Assembly (NCBI GenBank): GCA_021229015.1
Contig: CM037783.1
Span: 52,712,904 to 52,776,903, forward strand
Reading direction: 5' to 3'
Origin: Solen grandis
Taxonomy: Eukaryota; Mollusca; Bivalvia; Adapedonta; Solenidae
Length of the DNA: 64,000 nucleotides
Part shown: positions 13,701-28,700 of the stretch, piece after piece
Layout of the letters: each line of letters opens with the position of its first letter
Numbering within the stretch: position 1 is the first letter of the stretch
The notes under the pieces: generated by a model
The model's input: only the letters and a program-made list of their open reading frames with translations
Database searches by the model: none
What the model was told of the DNA's origin: nothing
Translations under genes and position numbers: made by a program

Positions 13701-16700
13701 CTACTTAAATCACTTTGGTATGTCTTGATCATGATTCAAGCTTCTGATCTCCCAGTTTATGACAGCAGCTCTGACCACTTGGCCATTGAGACCAGTGATT
13801 TAACAAAACTAAGCAGGCATGGCTGAACAATGTTAGATAATCAAAGACAAAAAAATGTCAAGGGTGGCCCCAGGTAAAGATATTTTTAATGGGCAGCAAT
13901 GTACTGGGTACCTCTGGCCCAAGGCAACCAGAATAGCCTTTATTTCCAGCCCTGCAGTAGAAGCAAACATATGACATCACACAAATTGACATCATAAAAG
14001 ATCCTTGTCACCCAAATGCCTATGTTTATAAGTCTTTTTATTATTTCTGTGCTATGCATGTTTCAAGAACATACATATTTCCTTCTAGAATTTTAATGAC
14101 ATTATACATGTAATTCATTGATGACATCATAATATGCTTGATGACATCATCAGTACAGGGGATTTAAGTCAGGCACTGCAATTTTATAAAGGCTAGTGAA
14201 TAGTTACGTACCTTGACAAAGGAAATTTTTTTATGGAAACAAAAACTATTATAACAGTGGCCCTGACCTTGACCCTATTTATCTGAAAATAAATCAAATC
14301 TACCTCTTCCCATAAAAAATCTGATCATTATATCTCACTCCTAAAAGAAGTTATTTGACTGAAATGAAAAATCTGTTTTAAGTCACAGTGACTTTGACCC
14401 TACCAACCTGAAAATCAATCCCTTCCCATACGGCATCTACCTACCAAGTATGAAAACCGTATCAATCTCAATTCTAACAGGATATATTCGACATAAATGA
14501 ACTGTTTGATGCAAAACTATTTAAGAAACAGTGACCTTGACTTTGATCCAAATCTTCCTCTTCCCATAAGGTATCTATCTATTAAATATGATCATAATAT
14601 GTCATTCCTATAAGAAGTTTTTTGATGGAAACAAAAAATATATTTTTAGTAACAGTAACCTTGACCCTATCCACCTTAAAATCAATCCCAATATCCCTCT
14701 TCCTGTACGGTATCTACATACCAAGTATGAAAACTGTACCAGGATTTTCGTTGGAAGATACTCACATGAATGGCAGGGGCGCTGCTAGCAATACACCAGT
14801 ACACTTAAGTTTTGAATTTTTCATATTACCAATAGATATCTTGATTAAAATGAGAAGAACATTTTCATCAAGCATCAATCTTTTGATTGAAGTCAAGGGA
14901 AAACTAATGCACAGAGAATTTGGGAAGATCAGCTTAAAATTTATCAACACTTAAAGTAAAACAAAAGTACATGTATGTGAATGCATATCATAAGTAAATT
15001 TGTACTAAAGATAAAATGGGAGGTAACTTATGTGAAAATAAATATTTTTTCCATGAAACTGTGTTTGTTCTATTTGATGTCAGATAAACTATATGTAGCA
15101 AGACTTAAACAAAATCATGTAAGTTAAAAACACCTTTCTAGAACTAGGAAAGTTCATTCTGTCCATATTTAATATGGCAATTGCTGTACAAGCAAAGTTT
15201 TGCTAATGAGTCAGGGTCTGTTAAGTAATCACAAAAACATGACAAGTTGACAAGATGAGTTTTCCTTCAGCTTAAATACTTTTACATACAATGTCACACC
15301 CCCCCCCACACACACACACACAATTTATACTAAATCATATTTAAGATCTTGCCTGCATCTAACCTAACATCTGAGATTAAAGTTTTTCCTCAATACAAGA
15401 TTTAAAGGTTCAGTACTCCCTTAATGATCTGAAAAATACAAAATTTGCATTCTGTGTACATGTATATAAGCAAACATTTTTTCATATCAAAATTTAAAAA
15501 TATGTTATTCAGAACTAGGGAATAAAGTCTGAAGTTCACTCACCTTGTTTGGCACCTTGACCAGCAGATGCCTGAACCACTTCAGTGCGGCTATCCGGGG
15601 CTGGAAGTCCTTGTGCTTCCTCATCATCTCACACAGGACATTGATCACACACCTCACGTCCAGTTGTACTGACCTGTAACCATTACACACAAATAAGTAC
15701 AGTTAACCTTGAGTTAAAAAACCACCTGTACAAAGCAGTCAACCTGTTTTAGGTAGCCAAAAAGAGACATTTTTTTCATACAATTGAATTACATTTAGCA
15801 GTCACCTGCACTAAATACCCATGTCTTATTCCCTTGACTCTCCACTTCATGCAGATCTGACTGTACTTAGGAATTATATAGGGGCATGCTTATGATAGAG
15901 TTACGGTTGTGTGTTTTTTCTTCTTCTTAAAGTCTCTCTGAAAACAGATAAATGAGAGAAAGAATCCCATTTAAAAATGTCAACCAGTCATATCAACCTG
16001 AGTCTCTAAATGGGCATGAACAAATTCTCTCAGAGATATTTTTTCTCATGATATTTTCAAAAGGTGTGATCTCTGCTGTACTGCACTGGGTGGGGACAAA
16101 CTGCGGTAGAATGCATAAAAAGGTAAATTCAAACAAGGAATGCCTTCCAGAAAAAGATGTTTATGTCTGCATAATGCATATTAATTCAATAAATGCTAAT
16201 TGTGATCAGTAATAGAATATATGAGGACATAACTATGAGCTATTTTACTCCTTACCAGAAACGACTCAGATAAAACTTGATCAACCTGGAAGTCACTAGT
16301 CCCCCATCCCCTCCCCTCACACACACACACTGTAATACACATTTATATATGTAAAGGAGCACTTTCATCAGTGTGCTTTATTTGCTTTGAAAAAGTAGTA
16401 GATCTACCAAGTTTTCAAGCTCAAGAAGAAGTTTTCAAGAATACCCTAATATCAGAGACAAAATGGTGCAATATATTAAATGATGATAACATTGATTGGG
16501 AAATGGTATATACATTACCTCTAAAAATAACAAATGACACTTATCTTAGAAATTTCCAATACAAATATATAATGCGTAGAATAACAACTAATAAATTTCT
16601 GTCAAAAATTAATATAAAACATTATAGTTTATGTGATTTCTGTAACAGTCAAATAGAAACAATGGAACATCTATTTTGGGAGTGTCAACACTCACAACAA

Positions 16701-19700
16701 TTATGGAATGCTATAAGCTCCTTCTTACAAACTAAACATATAGAAACAGTATTTAATTATAAAATAATATCTTGTGGTATAAAAAGTAATAATGACAAAG
16801 ATGATATGATAAACTTTATTATACTATTAGTGAAAGTGTTTATATATAAGTCAAAAATAAAAAATGAAAAACCTAATATAAATGTGTTTAAAGAAATTTT
16901 AAAATCCAGATTGACAGTAGAACAACATATAGCTCAAATGCATAATAATTTGAATATGTTCAATAACAAATGGAAACCTTTTCTCTAATATTCATCTCAT
17001 CTCTTTTTACTTTATATAGAATATTATTGGTATATAGAAAAAACCACATACTGTATTATTATTTTTTTTTTTTATACTTAGAGACATTTATTTAAAGATA
17101 TTATTTGCATTACCTTTCACCTTTTTTTTCTTTCTTTTTTTTTCCTTCTTTGATTTCATCCATCTTATTTTTATTTTTTTTGGCTTTCTATTCATTTCTA
17201 TTATTGAAAAATCTTTCCTATTCTCTATAATATAATTCTATTTTCTTTCTAAATTTTTCCATGAAATTGCATTACATATATACTGAACTTGTGTTTGTTT
17301 ACTTTCTAATAGATTCATGATATAATTGAAATATGTGTATGTAACTGATTGGAAATAATAAATAAATGAAAAAAAAAAAAAAAAGTTTTCAAGCTCACTT
17401 TTGTAAGTAGTGACTTGAAACAGGCAAACAGTTATTTTTCACTTGTTAAAGAATAATTGGGATTACAGGCAACAGGTAAGCCATGTGCGGCTAGCGTACA
17501 AAACTTTTGCAAATGTTTGGGGTAACTGGATACATGGCTGATTCTACTTCATGGTAAAAATCCCATTGTTTAAATTCATGTTGTTTAACTTTCATTGAGT
17601 CTTGAACTACGTTACCAGCATCACATCAACTTCTTTCCATAGATGAAATTTCACTTCAATAGCATAAGTAGAGGAGGAGTTATATTCCAGACAAAATGTG
17701 TGACACAGTGACAGACAGATGGACAGACAACTCTGACAAAGCCATTATGTCTCCCCCAATTAAATATGGGTGGAAACATAACTAACATAGGAAAGATATC
17801 TCAATCAGAAAGAAGACAAACACAGAAAATTAAGAAGAAGGCAGCACCTAGAGTAGCAGTACACATTATGTGATGAAATATCTATCATCCACATATTTTC
17901 TAACATAATTGGAAAAGGATTGACTGTCAGAAATCACATTACTTCTTTTCATTTTAGAAAAATTGTTAAAATATAGAAATATGTATGTCTGTCATAAAAA
18001 AAATGTTCAAATACAGCCTGTTATTCAGAGGTTACAACTCATACAGGGTTTACTGTACAATATAATTATTACCTTACCCAATAAAGAAAAAATGCCTTTA
18101 ATTCTGTTTATGAAAAAATGATCACACATATTTATTTCATCATTCCACTATTAATGTCAAGTGAAATAACTTAACTATTGTACTACCAGTACTCAACAAA
18201 TTTCTAGTTAAAAGACATGCTAAATTCAAAGCATAAAAACACCAAGCAAACACCACACACCAAACACAAAAAAAGACAACACATAAGCCTATACAGTGCT
18301 GATCTATTAAAATGTAATTAGATACAAGTGTGAATGCCAGTATAATATGATTTAAACCTAAAAACCCAAATCTTAAATATGATAATTATAACTACCATTA
18401 AGTTACAGAATGTTCATTGTAAGTGCCAATCTAAGGACCAGTACAGACCAGCATTTAGTACTAAGTAATACTGAAATCTTAAATGAGGTAGAAGCACATT
18501 CCACCATTCTTATAAAAGGTTTTAAAAACAAAATATAAAGGCATTTCATGAGAGTTTTTTCCTGGGAATCAAAAGTAATGAAACATGTACCTAATTTTGT
18601 TAGTATTACTTGGTGTTATGAAGTATTCTAAGTGGAATTATTAATTGTTTCCAAGTGTGAACCCCAAATACAGAGTTACAAAGGATCTGCACTGCATATA
18701 TCACTCTAAGTATGAAACCCACCAAACATTCACTGTCCAACATACATGTAGTGTTAGTCATTTCTAGCAGTTATTTTGACATGATGGATTTGATGGGGAG
18801 GTTGATACATCTTCTATGAAAAATATGGTAGTCCTGCTGCCTTCATAAAAAACATATTCAATCCTGATCTTGACTACTTAACCCTTCACCTCATATAGAC
18901 AGGTCCTGATACCTTGGCAAACACTAGAGCAGACCCTGATCAGACAGTTCCTTCGAGGAGCGATCTGATCAGGGTCTTTTCTGACTGCTCATAAACTATT
19001 TCATCAGATTCTGCTCAGTCTAGCTGGCAAAGAAAAATCCATTTTTTTTATTTGACCATTTAAAGTTTAGGTTACTAAGTTAATATTCATTTAGTCGTAA
19101 ATTTGCACATGAATATTCATGAGGTAAAGGGTTCACTTGACATGCAAATTTAAACTCCATTAAAATAAGAGCATTTCAGAAGGATTTACAACATGCAGTC
19201 AAAAAATTAAAAGTGGATCAACATTAGAGTAGCAAATTTGATGATTCAGTGAATATATTAATATAAATTAGATGCATTAACCTCTAAATCAAATGCATTT
19301 GCAAATGAAAATGTCAACAAATGAACATGGACATGACTTAGATGCAAGATGGTCAGTTAGTGATGATACCTATGCTTAAATTAAGATACAAGGTGATTAA
19401 AATACCTCAGGATTGGGTTGCCATATTCATCGTTGGTAACATACATGTTCATCCTTGTCCTAGCACAGTTAAATTCAGCGGTTAGTGTGTTATTCAAGTA
19501 TATAGATTATATCTTAACATACTTCTGACAGTAATAGCAAATCTGATTTATCAGCATATTAGCACTTATACATATTTACACAATTCAAAGTAAAAGCTGT
19601 TGTCCAGGCAACAATCTCATGCCAATATATCAGAATCTGTTTCTTAAATGCTAGAACTGTTATCTCTTGAAACCATATATTTAAATACTTCATAGGACAG

Positions 19701-22700
19701 GGTTAGGCTCTTGGTTTCTTGGTTCATTGGTAGAAGCAGCTGGTCAGACACTCTCATTTTTTAAAATGATGTAATTAAGGTGTCAGTTAGTTTGGCCTCA
19801 TGCAAATGATAAATTAACTCAATTTTTATACCAGCATTAACCAGTTTAAGAAGATAGACTCTCATGTCCTGTAAATACATGCAAGTATACAGATATAATT
19901 AGTTATCAATAAAGGTGATAAAAACCCCGCTTTACATCCAGGACTCAATAACATATGTAGGCTGGGCATGGTAAGAAAGATATGTGCCATGTTAATAAAC
20001 ATAAATCTAAGATGAAATGGGGCCATAACTCTTGAAATTCCAGAGTGAAGGGCCTTCCATGGTGACAGACCTTCTGCCAATATATATGTGTGCAATATTG
20101 TATTGCTTTCCATTTCAGATTTTTCAAAATATTTAGTCTTTTTGTAAAATGAGACAGGACACAATATGAGAAGAGACATTATGACAAGACGATACACATG
20201 ATTCCTGTTAAGCCCCCCGTCTACTTTGTGAAGAGGGGCATAAAAACAATAAATCATATAAACATGCAATATATCTAAAGCCATGCTATACATATAAACT
20301 AAGCATTCCCTGGGCTAATACATTTTGTTAGAACACAAGCAGTTGACGTCTGATTTCTTACCCGGCATCCACATCATATGGGGCAAACTTGTACTCATGT
20401 GGTTGCCTAGAAATAACCAGGACAATCAATTACAGTACACCTACAAATCATATGATCATTACATGACCAAAACCCAATGTTCCATTCATATATTTGCACA
20501 AGTGATAAATCAAATGACCATCACACGACCATATCCCAATGTTTGCACAATTATGTATACTCCACTGATATCTTCAAAATATTAAACTAAATATACTAAA
20601 TGTAATAACTATCAATAATTCTGAGCAAATGTTCTCTTATATGATACACAATTTGACAAGATAGCTTTAGGAATCATATTGCATGTACTATGCTTGGACT
20701 AGCTTTAAATATCTATTCTGGCCTCTCAATCACACACAGTTTTAAGTAGTATTCCAGTGTATACAGTATAATAAAGGCACAGAGGAACATATATACTTTA
20801 TTGGCCAGTATTACACCTTTCTTTCAATAATACTTGAGTATCCATAAAAAACTTGAGTAACTTAGCAAATGTTGCTCTGTCATTTTTAATCTAATTTAGT
20901 AAACAGCATATGAAACAGGGTTTTAAATGCAATTATGACAAGAGAGTCTATAACCTTCAAGTTAAGTCACTCATTTATGAAAGTTAAAAAATCCTATAGT
21001 ATAGGCTGGTCATTATGAATTTAAGCAGAAGAAATACTGGGTATCTGTGGCATGTAAATAATGTCATGCAAAGATTCTAGAATTTATTAAGTTTCCAAAA
21101 TTTTTGACATGTTTTGTTCATTATTATTTTGAAAACAATCTGGTATTTCTCAATTTTTAACTGAGTAATTAATTATGCAAATACACAGCCTATCTGTTCC
21201 TCTGCACATTTATCCAATGATGAATATTGTAAATTTGAATTGTAGATGATAAAAAATTATGAATGAATGCACTAAAAAACTCCCTTCAACTACCAGTATC
21301 TTCCATGAAAGATATCTCTGTGTGTTTTCTTCTTTCTATAAACATATTTATATTCATAATGTGTAAAAAGATTGTCTTACTTATTTGTTATATTTATTTA
21401 CCAATATATAAGTATTTAAATCACACACTAAAGAGATATACATATTTTCTAATACTTTTCTGCTGTTTTGTATTTAGACATGAGTCTTCTAAGATGTATA
21501 CCTATTCATTTCCAAGCTCAAGAATGAGTTCTTAAGGACTGGTAACAATATTTGTTATGTAGAATGTCACACCAGGGTTTACATTAATAGGAAACAAGGA
21601 ATCCTTACCTGTCTCCTGGCTCCTGATCAAAGTTCTTCTGTTTTTTATCATTGGTTACTTCCCCTTTTGGTGTAACTGTGACCTCAGTTTCTTGGCCTGC
21701 AGTTATCTCCCCTGTCTGACCTTCTGATTCAGATGGGGTACCAGCCTTGGGTGTTGGGTTGTCGTCGACCTCGTCTATCAGGTCCATCAACACTTTGTTG
21801 AGTCTCTCAGCAGCCTCCCTAACACTAAAATGAAGGACATATGGCAAGGTTTAGTACAGAGAGGTGGAGAAAAACTAATCTTTGGAACCACTTTAATATA
21901 AATCAAAGCGCTCAATGCGCTGAGAGACGGCAGCCGGATTAACAGGAAAAAAGTTGCGATTCTTAATTATTGATAAAATAGACGCAAAACCCACATGACA
22001 CAAAAACTCCACACACTCTCCTGCAACTATAGTCAGTAGTAAGACAATCAAATTTGCACTCTGTTTGTTACAAAACAATCCGGAATTAGGGTCATGAACC
22101 TGCATGACTGTATGAACTTCAGAAGTAGGTCATTCCCTAGGACCCAAATTATATACACTAATCTACTGTTACTTAAGTGTAGAACTTGACAAGGTACTTG
22201 ATTGTTTTAGATACTTGAATGTTTATTTCTGTTCCAAAGTTAAGAAATGCTTTGGGAGTAACTTAACTCTCTTTCATGCAAAATTATGTGTGAACTATTA
22301 TAGGTGAATTACAGACATTCGAGGCGCTACTTTCTTCAAGTATGTAAAATGGGTTGCTGTTCTGATTTATAAGTGTCATGGATATATTGTTCACGCTTAA
22401 AATGGATATTTACAGAGCAAAATAACATGTTTACAAACAAACAGCATATGAATAGCGATAACGGTTATGAATAAAAGGTCTGCGTAACATATTCCATTTG
22501 TATATGTAAATGCAGAATCGCATTGCATGGATCCGCACTAAGCTCGGAGAGGTACAGTTAAACTTGTCATGGAAAATATGCAAATTAGCAAGGTCAGCGA
22601 TGCCTAGTTAGCGTTTGTAGCTACTAAAGATGGCAGCAAGCTGCCGTCTAAAAACTGTTCTCCTGGATTTTAGCATCTGATAATCAGTAAAGATTAAGTC

Positions 22701-25700
22701 GGCAGTTTTGCTGTCTCACATAAACATACAGCGTTGGAAACCCACGAGCGCTCATTCCGTTACTTCATTTATTGCCCGTGGGAATATAAGTTAGCATTTG
22801 ATCATTATTGATTATTTGAAAAGCCTCACCACTATTTGCAGCCCCACTAGGTAGTGGGGATTATTTGACCAATAGAAACTCTTGTACTTACAGTAGCGCA
22901 GCATGACGTAATCGTTGTAAGGAGTGTGTTACTGACTTACAGATTTTAGATCTCCAACTGAAGACTACTCATTCAGCATTTTGATTGGTCAACATACCTC
23001 TAATGAAAATTCTTATAACAATAAAATGCTAGCCAAGCATCCCATGGCTGACAGATGTAACAGGAAGTTGTGGATATCTGATGCTAATAAACATATAACA
23101 TCACATAAACATAGTACATAATTCTATCTCCACTGCCCTATACTATGAATTCTAAAATTTAAAGTAACCACTCTCTTCTTTAATAATAAACAACAACAAC
23201 AACACAACACAACACAGACAAGGTATTAATGAACTAGGGTGTTATTCAATGAACACATTTAAGATTGACTTCTGAAACATCCTTAGTCTTATATTTCTTT
23301 ACCTTTATTTACTCGAGTAATAAATATTCACAATTATATAAATGGTTAATTTTGTCAGTTAAGGTAACTTAATGGATTTAGTTTAAACCTAAGATTTTCT
23401 GTCTTAATTGGTGAGATAGTTTCCACTAAACTAAAGAATACAGACTGACAACAGACCAGTGAAGGCAAAACTAGCAATTCTTCCTATGAGGACATTATTG
23501 TTTTCCTTACCACTTCCTCTTTTTGGTATCAATATCCTGTGAAATGAGCCGTGGTGCTATCGCATTCAGTATACCTGCTACAAATGGTAGCATGGCCCTC
23601 CCAGCAAGCTTGACAAACTCCTCAAACCAGGTCATGGCAGTGTAGCTTATTGTCTCGTTATCTGGCAGGTAACACAATGTAATTAACATCAGTCCAATCT
23701 CAAATAAACCATAGGAATTATCCTAAACATTGGCTTATTTAAGTTTGGGTTTGAAAATAAATTTTGAGTAGCAACTGTGTAAACTCTGGCCGGTACAATA
23801 AGTTGTTGTTATTCTGGAAATACTAAATCTTATAACCTAGGATGCCCCATCAAAGTAATAGCTGCAATTATTTTCATAAAAGATTATTTCTATGATTGTA
23901 AAAAACAACAACTGACATATATGTGATATAAATAGATAAAATCACAAAGAGTGTTATGTACATTATCTACAAACTGTATTCCTACCTTCATTCTGACTCT
24001 GCATGATGAGTATGTTGGCCATCCCTGCAAAATTGATGGGTGTTTTGGACTTCTTTATACCAATCAGGAACTCTTTAAGCACATTTTCACACCTGTATAT
24101 AATGTTTATACGAGACATATGAGGCAGAGTTTAAAACATGGTGTCAAAAGTTCAACATTGGAAAAAAAATTTAAACCTGGAAAATAATTTATCTTTTTTT
24201 TTAAGATCGTTTGATTCTATGTTTCAGAATGAAAGCTGTTGCTACAGTTGACTTGAATATCTTTGCTGGTGCTTAGATAATAAACAAAATGCCAGTCATA
24301 ATAAGATATATCCTAGAGAGTAAATGGATAGACTAACAAATGCATCCATGCACATATATCTAACATCTTAGGTCAATATGTCCAGCTAATGAAATAAAAG
24401 AGAAGCCGAACATACATGATTTGAGTCAGCAGACAAGCTAAACAATAAAAAACTTGACACCATTATACCATGGTACTGAACAAAGAACCAAAGAATCTAC
24501 TTTTCACTACTAGTACCCAAATTATCTTGATACCAAGTCATTGACAACAATACATTTAGAGTGTATTGATCCAGTAGTAGAGAGCATTATAATTCCAGAT
24601 CTTCAAGATTCATAGCTCAAAATTCTGGTACAATCAAGAAAGCATCAACAGAGATTAGATTAAGCTGTAAACAATTTTTTTTTAACAAAATCCATCACCT
24701 ACAAGATGATTTCCTACCCATGTGTCACCTATGATGTGGTGATATGGACAATGAAAGTTAAAAAAAACTTACATTTTTTTAATTTCACCTTCTGGGTCTC
24801 CCAGTATTTGAAACAAACCATCCAGAATTTCTGGTAGAAGGATAAGCATGTTAATGTCTGGAACAGCATCTAGACAGGCAATCTGTGACAGAAAAGAAAG
24901 TTTCACTGTGTCAACATTGTAGTGTGTCACAGGTTTAATCAAATGAGATGTACAGGATGAGTTAAAAGGGCCACACATCCAGAAACATCTGGTGTATTCT
25001 GGTTTCCTGCTATTATAATGATAAAATATACCATAATTATGATGTAGAATAATTCAAGTTTAATACTGGAAGTATCAGATTTGCCTCAAATACTGATTGA
25101 CTGATTTTACCTTCACTGCGACTGTACTTCAGTCATAAAGCGACGTCCAGCTAATTACAGGTGGAGGAAGACCCAAAATGCAAGTCAGCTGGAAGGCTTC
25201 CTCACATGAAAATCTGAATGGCCCTGTCGGGATTCGTACCCACGAGATGAGGGGCTGATTGAGCCTCAAATATTGAAGAAATCTTTGGAAAACTATCCAG
25301 TTACACTTATACACTCATGAAGGACTAACCCATCAATGTTAGACATTAGTGAGAAACTAATCCTTTGTACAGTGATAGTTGCCAATAAATGTCTTGTTTT
25401 TCATTTTCTTATTTATTCTGGTTACATATCTTAGCCTTGATATAGGATATTTACACAATATTTAGAAAAAAATGTGTAACTTATAGAAATAAATAACACT
25501 GATTCTATAATTCTTTGGCATTGTATACTTAATAATTAAAACTTTTTGGCATCAAAAATACATCAAAACATGTATCATACAGTATGTAGGGCTAATCATG
25601 TTTCTAATTGTTGTAGTTATAATGTCTTTTTGGAAAGGCAATATTTGTTTGTTGGGAAAATTCCAACAATGTCTCACGACAACTTACCCATGACACAATA

Positions 25701-28700
25701 AACTGTCGGGCACACTGGTTTTGTGTGTAAATCCTTTCCCTCAACAGTGGAATGAATGCAACAAGGTCGAATGAGGAGCTCTCTGTAACAATATCCTGAA
25801 AATAGAGAGAAAAAAAAAAATGTTATAATTATGATGGTATAACCTTATGCATTAAAAGTTTTGATCCTACACTGATCTGACATACGTAGAAGGATAATTG
25901 ATCTTCCCTTTAGACATGTGGGTCCCTCCCCATCAAACATGTGGGATTTCTCCAGGTACTCTGGTTTCCTTCAACAAAGAGGAAATAGAAATGCCACTAT
26001 CAGCATCATTAGAGGTGTAACAATTCAATGATGCATCGCAATGTGCCTTTTCCTCAATGTATGCATTGGAAAGATCGTGATGCAATACATATTTTACCTT
26101 GAGATGCATCAATATGGCTGACAAGTATTGCAATATGCAAAAAAATCCTTACACATGTGTTATTCATTACGTGTTTATACATATACTGTTACTTATGTCA
26201 TCTTCCAAAAAAAAAAAGTCAGAATTCAGTGTGTGTTGTTTTTTTTACTTACACAATGCTATTTCATTTGATACTTAATAGTATTAATGCTTTGTTCTTG
26301 TTATAGCTGATAACCTGTGTTTTGGAATAAATGCTGTGAACAGTGAAAGAAGTTTTTATGTAAACACCTATTGATTTCCAAGTATGAAGTGAGTATTATG
26401 ATACTTATTGCATCGCCACTTAAGAATCACAATATGCATTGCAATTCATTTGCTTCTGCAATACATATCATTGACTGTATCATTTGAAAAAAACAAATAT
26501 CATGATATGTATTGTGGCAGAAAAAAATGCCAATACACAGCCCTAAGCACCATAAATGATATCACCTTCTGTCAAATCATTGTCAAATAAATAACAAAAG
26601 TTTAAACTTTTCAGAAACTGCTCCTGATCTGTAACTATTCTCAGATTATAATTACGGTGATTGTAACTAGGGTGATGGTGCCTGTGAGGACGGTTACCTT
26701 GATCAGTCTGTCCAGCAACTCTGTACCATTCTTCACATTGTGGTCTGGATCTGAACACAGCTGTGTCAGGAAGAACATATGTGTTAAAATATAGCAACAA
26801 ATAACATACAAAATCCAAGTAAAACATGTTGTTTTCTATTTTTTTTTTGAAATTGTATGTTTTATGTTGTCAGCTGTGTCTTTTTTTTCTTTCAGTATAA
26901 TTTAAGTTCTTTAACAAAACAAAAAAAAGTAAAATACCATAGTTTAACAAACATTTCATGTTTTTCATTGATAAGTTACTTAATCACTCCTTTCTCTGAA
27001 AATATTGTGACTACATTGAAAGGAAAAAAAAGATTTATCAGATAATGAATGATCTGTTCTGTTCATGATTTAAGAATGTACCTTGCTCAGTGCATCAAAT
27101 ATTTCATTGAAGAATGGAAGGACAGACCCTCTAGTGACCTTGACAATATTGTACAACGCTTCACAGGAGTAGTAGCGAACACGACTGTCCTGGTCACGGA
27201 AACATGCCAGCACTGGTTTCACCAACTCATTAACATACATACTGGAATCCTGTTGAGGAAATAGTGTTGAGATTATATCTGTTAAAAATATACATGCAGA
27301 TGTAGATACATTAATATTATAAAATGATGTTTATTTTATCTAAAATAGGGAATAACTATCAATTAACGTCATCAACTAAAATATATGCATACTTCTTTTT
27401 GTTTCATAATTAATCTCAAACTCTATACAATGTAGCATTGAGTATATTTCTCACTTTGTTCCCTCACATTATAATCTTACTTGTGATCCACACAGTAAAA
27501 ATCAAAACTTAAATACATACTGGAAAGTGTATACATTTGTGTAGAAAGTTAACATTCTTAAACTTACATGCATTTTTCTTGGATATTGATATTGACCATC
27601 ATTCATAGATTATTACAGTCATATAACAACATTTTCTCCATTTCCCCATCTCCTGCATATATGGTACCTTGAATTCTATGTCTGACATGATTAAGAAAAC
27701 ACTGTACCTTTCCTAAAGCAATTGCTGCTGCAGCCAATCCTATAAGTCCTCCTTTCCTGGTGTTCTGATTACTTGATAATGCAAAGTCTTCACCAAGAAC
27801 TTTGAGGACACGTTTGATTTCTTTGTCATTATGCTCCTTCACATATTCTTTTACCATTCTGAAAATTGGTACAAGAGAATAAACATTAGAGCTCCTTATT
27901 AAGAAATAAAACAGATACCAGCAAAGTGTCATGTCCAAACTAATTCAAGTTGAACTAGACTTCTTTTGTTCTGGACAAAAGAAAGGGCTTTCTGCACTTC
28001 AAACCATGTCAAACCTGATCATACTTATTTTATTTTCTGAAATACACCATCTTTAAAAATTGAAGGAAATCCGTCCCAAATTGACAGCTGTAGAGTGCAA
28101 ACATAAATTAAAAACAGAGGAAATCTGTGATGTCATATAACATAATTAAAATTTTAAAGTCATTGCATTCAAAAGGGAATATGTGGCTTTGTTTTCAGTT
28201 ATAATTTCATAATGCTAATTTTTCCAGAACCATCTTTAAGATAACTACAATAATATTCAATCTTCGTGTTCTGCAAGGGAATGAAGTATCACTAGTCCTC
28301 TTAACATGTTAAAAAGGTATACAAGATTCCTTTTCTACGAAATATCAACTGGGATCAACTGCAGAAGCACAAGGATTTTTTTTTCTTTTTTTCCAGAAAT
28401 TCTTACTTTCATGCAACTATGATGTCCGATTTTAAAAACCCAGGTATGGTTAGAAAGGTCTTCTGAATTCAAACATGTACTTACTTTAGGTTTAAACCTA
28501 TCTGTTTTTGCGATATATAAAGTTATTCCTCCCCCCAAAAATCGGCAAAAAGATATTCATGTCAACTACTACCATTCGACAAATAACTTAATACACTGCA
28601 CTGCATCATGATAAAAAAAATTGTTCTTTATGATATTTTCAACAAGAGGGCCAAGGTGGCCCTAAAGACTCTCACCTGAGAAAAACTGTTATCATTGCCT

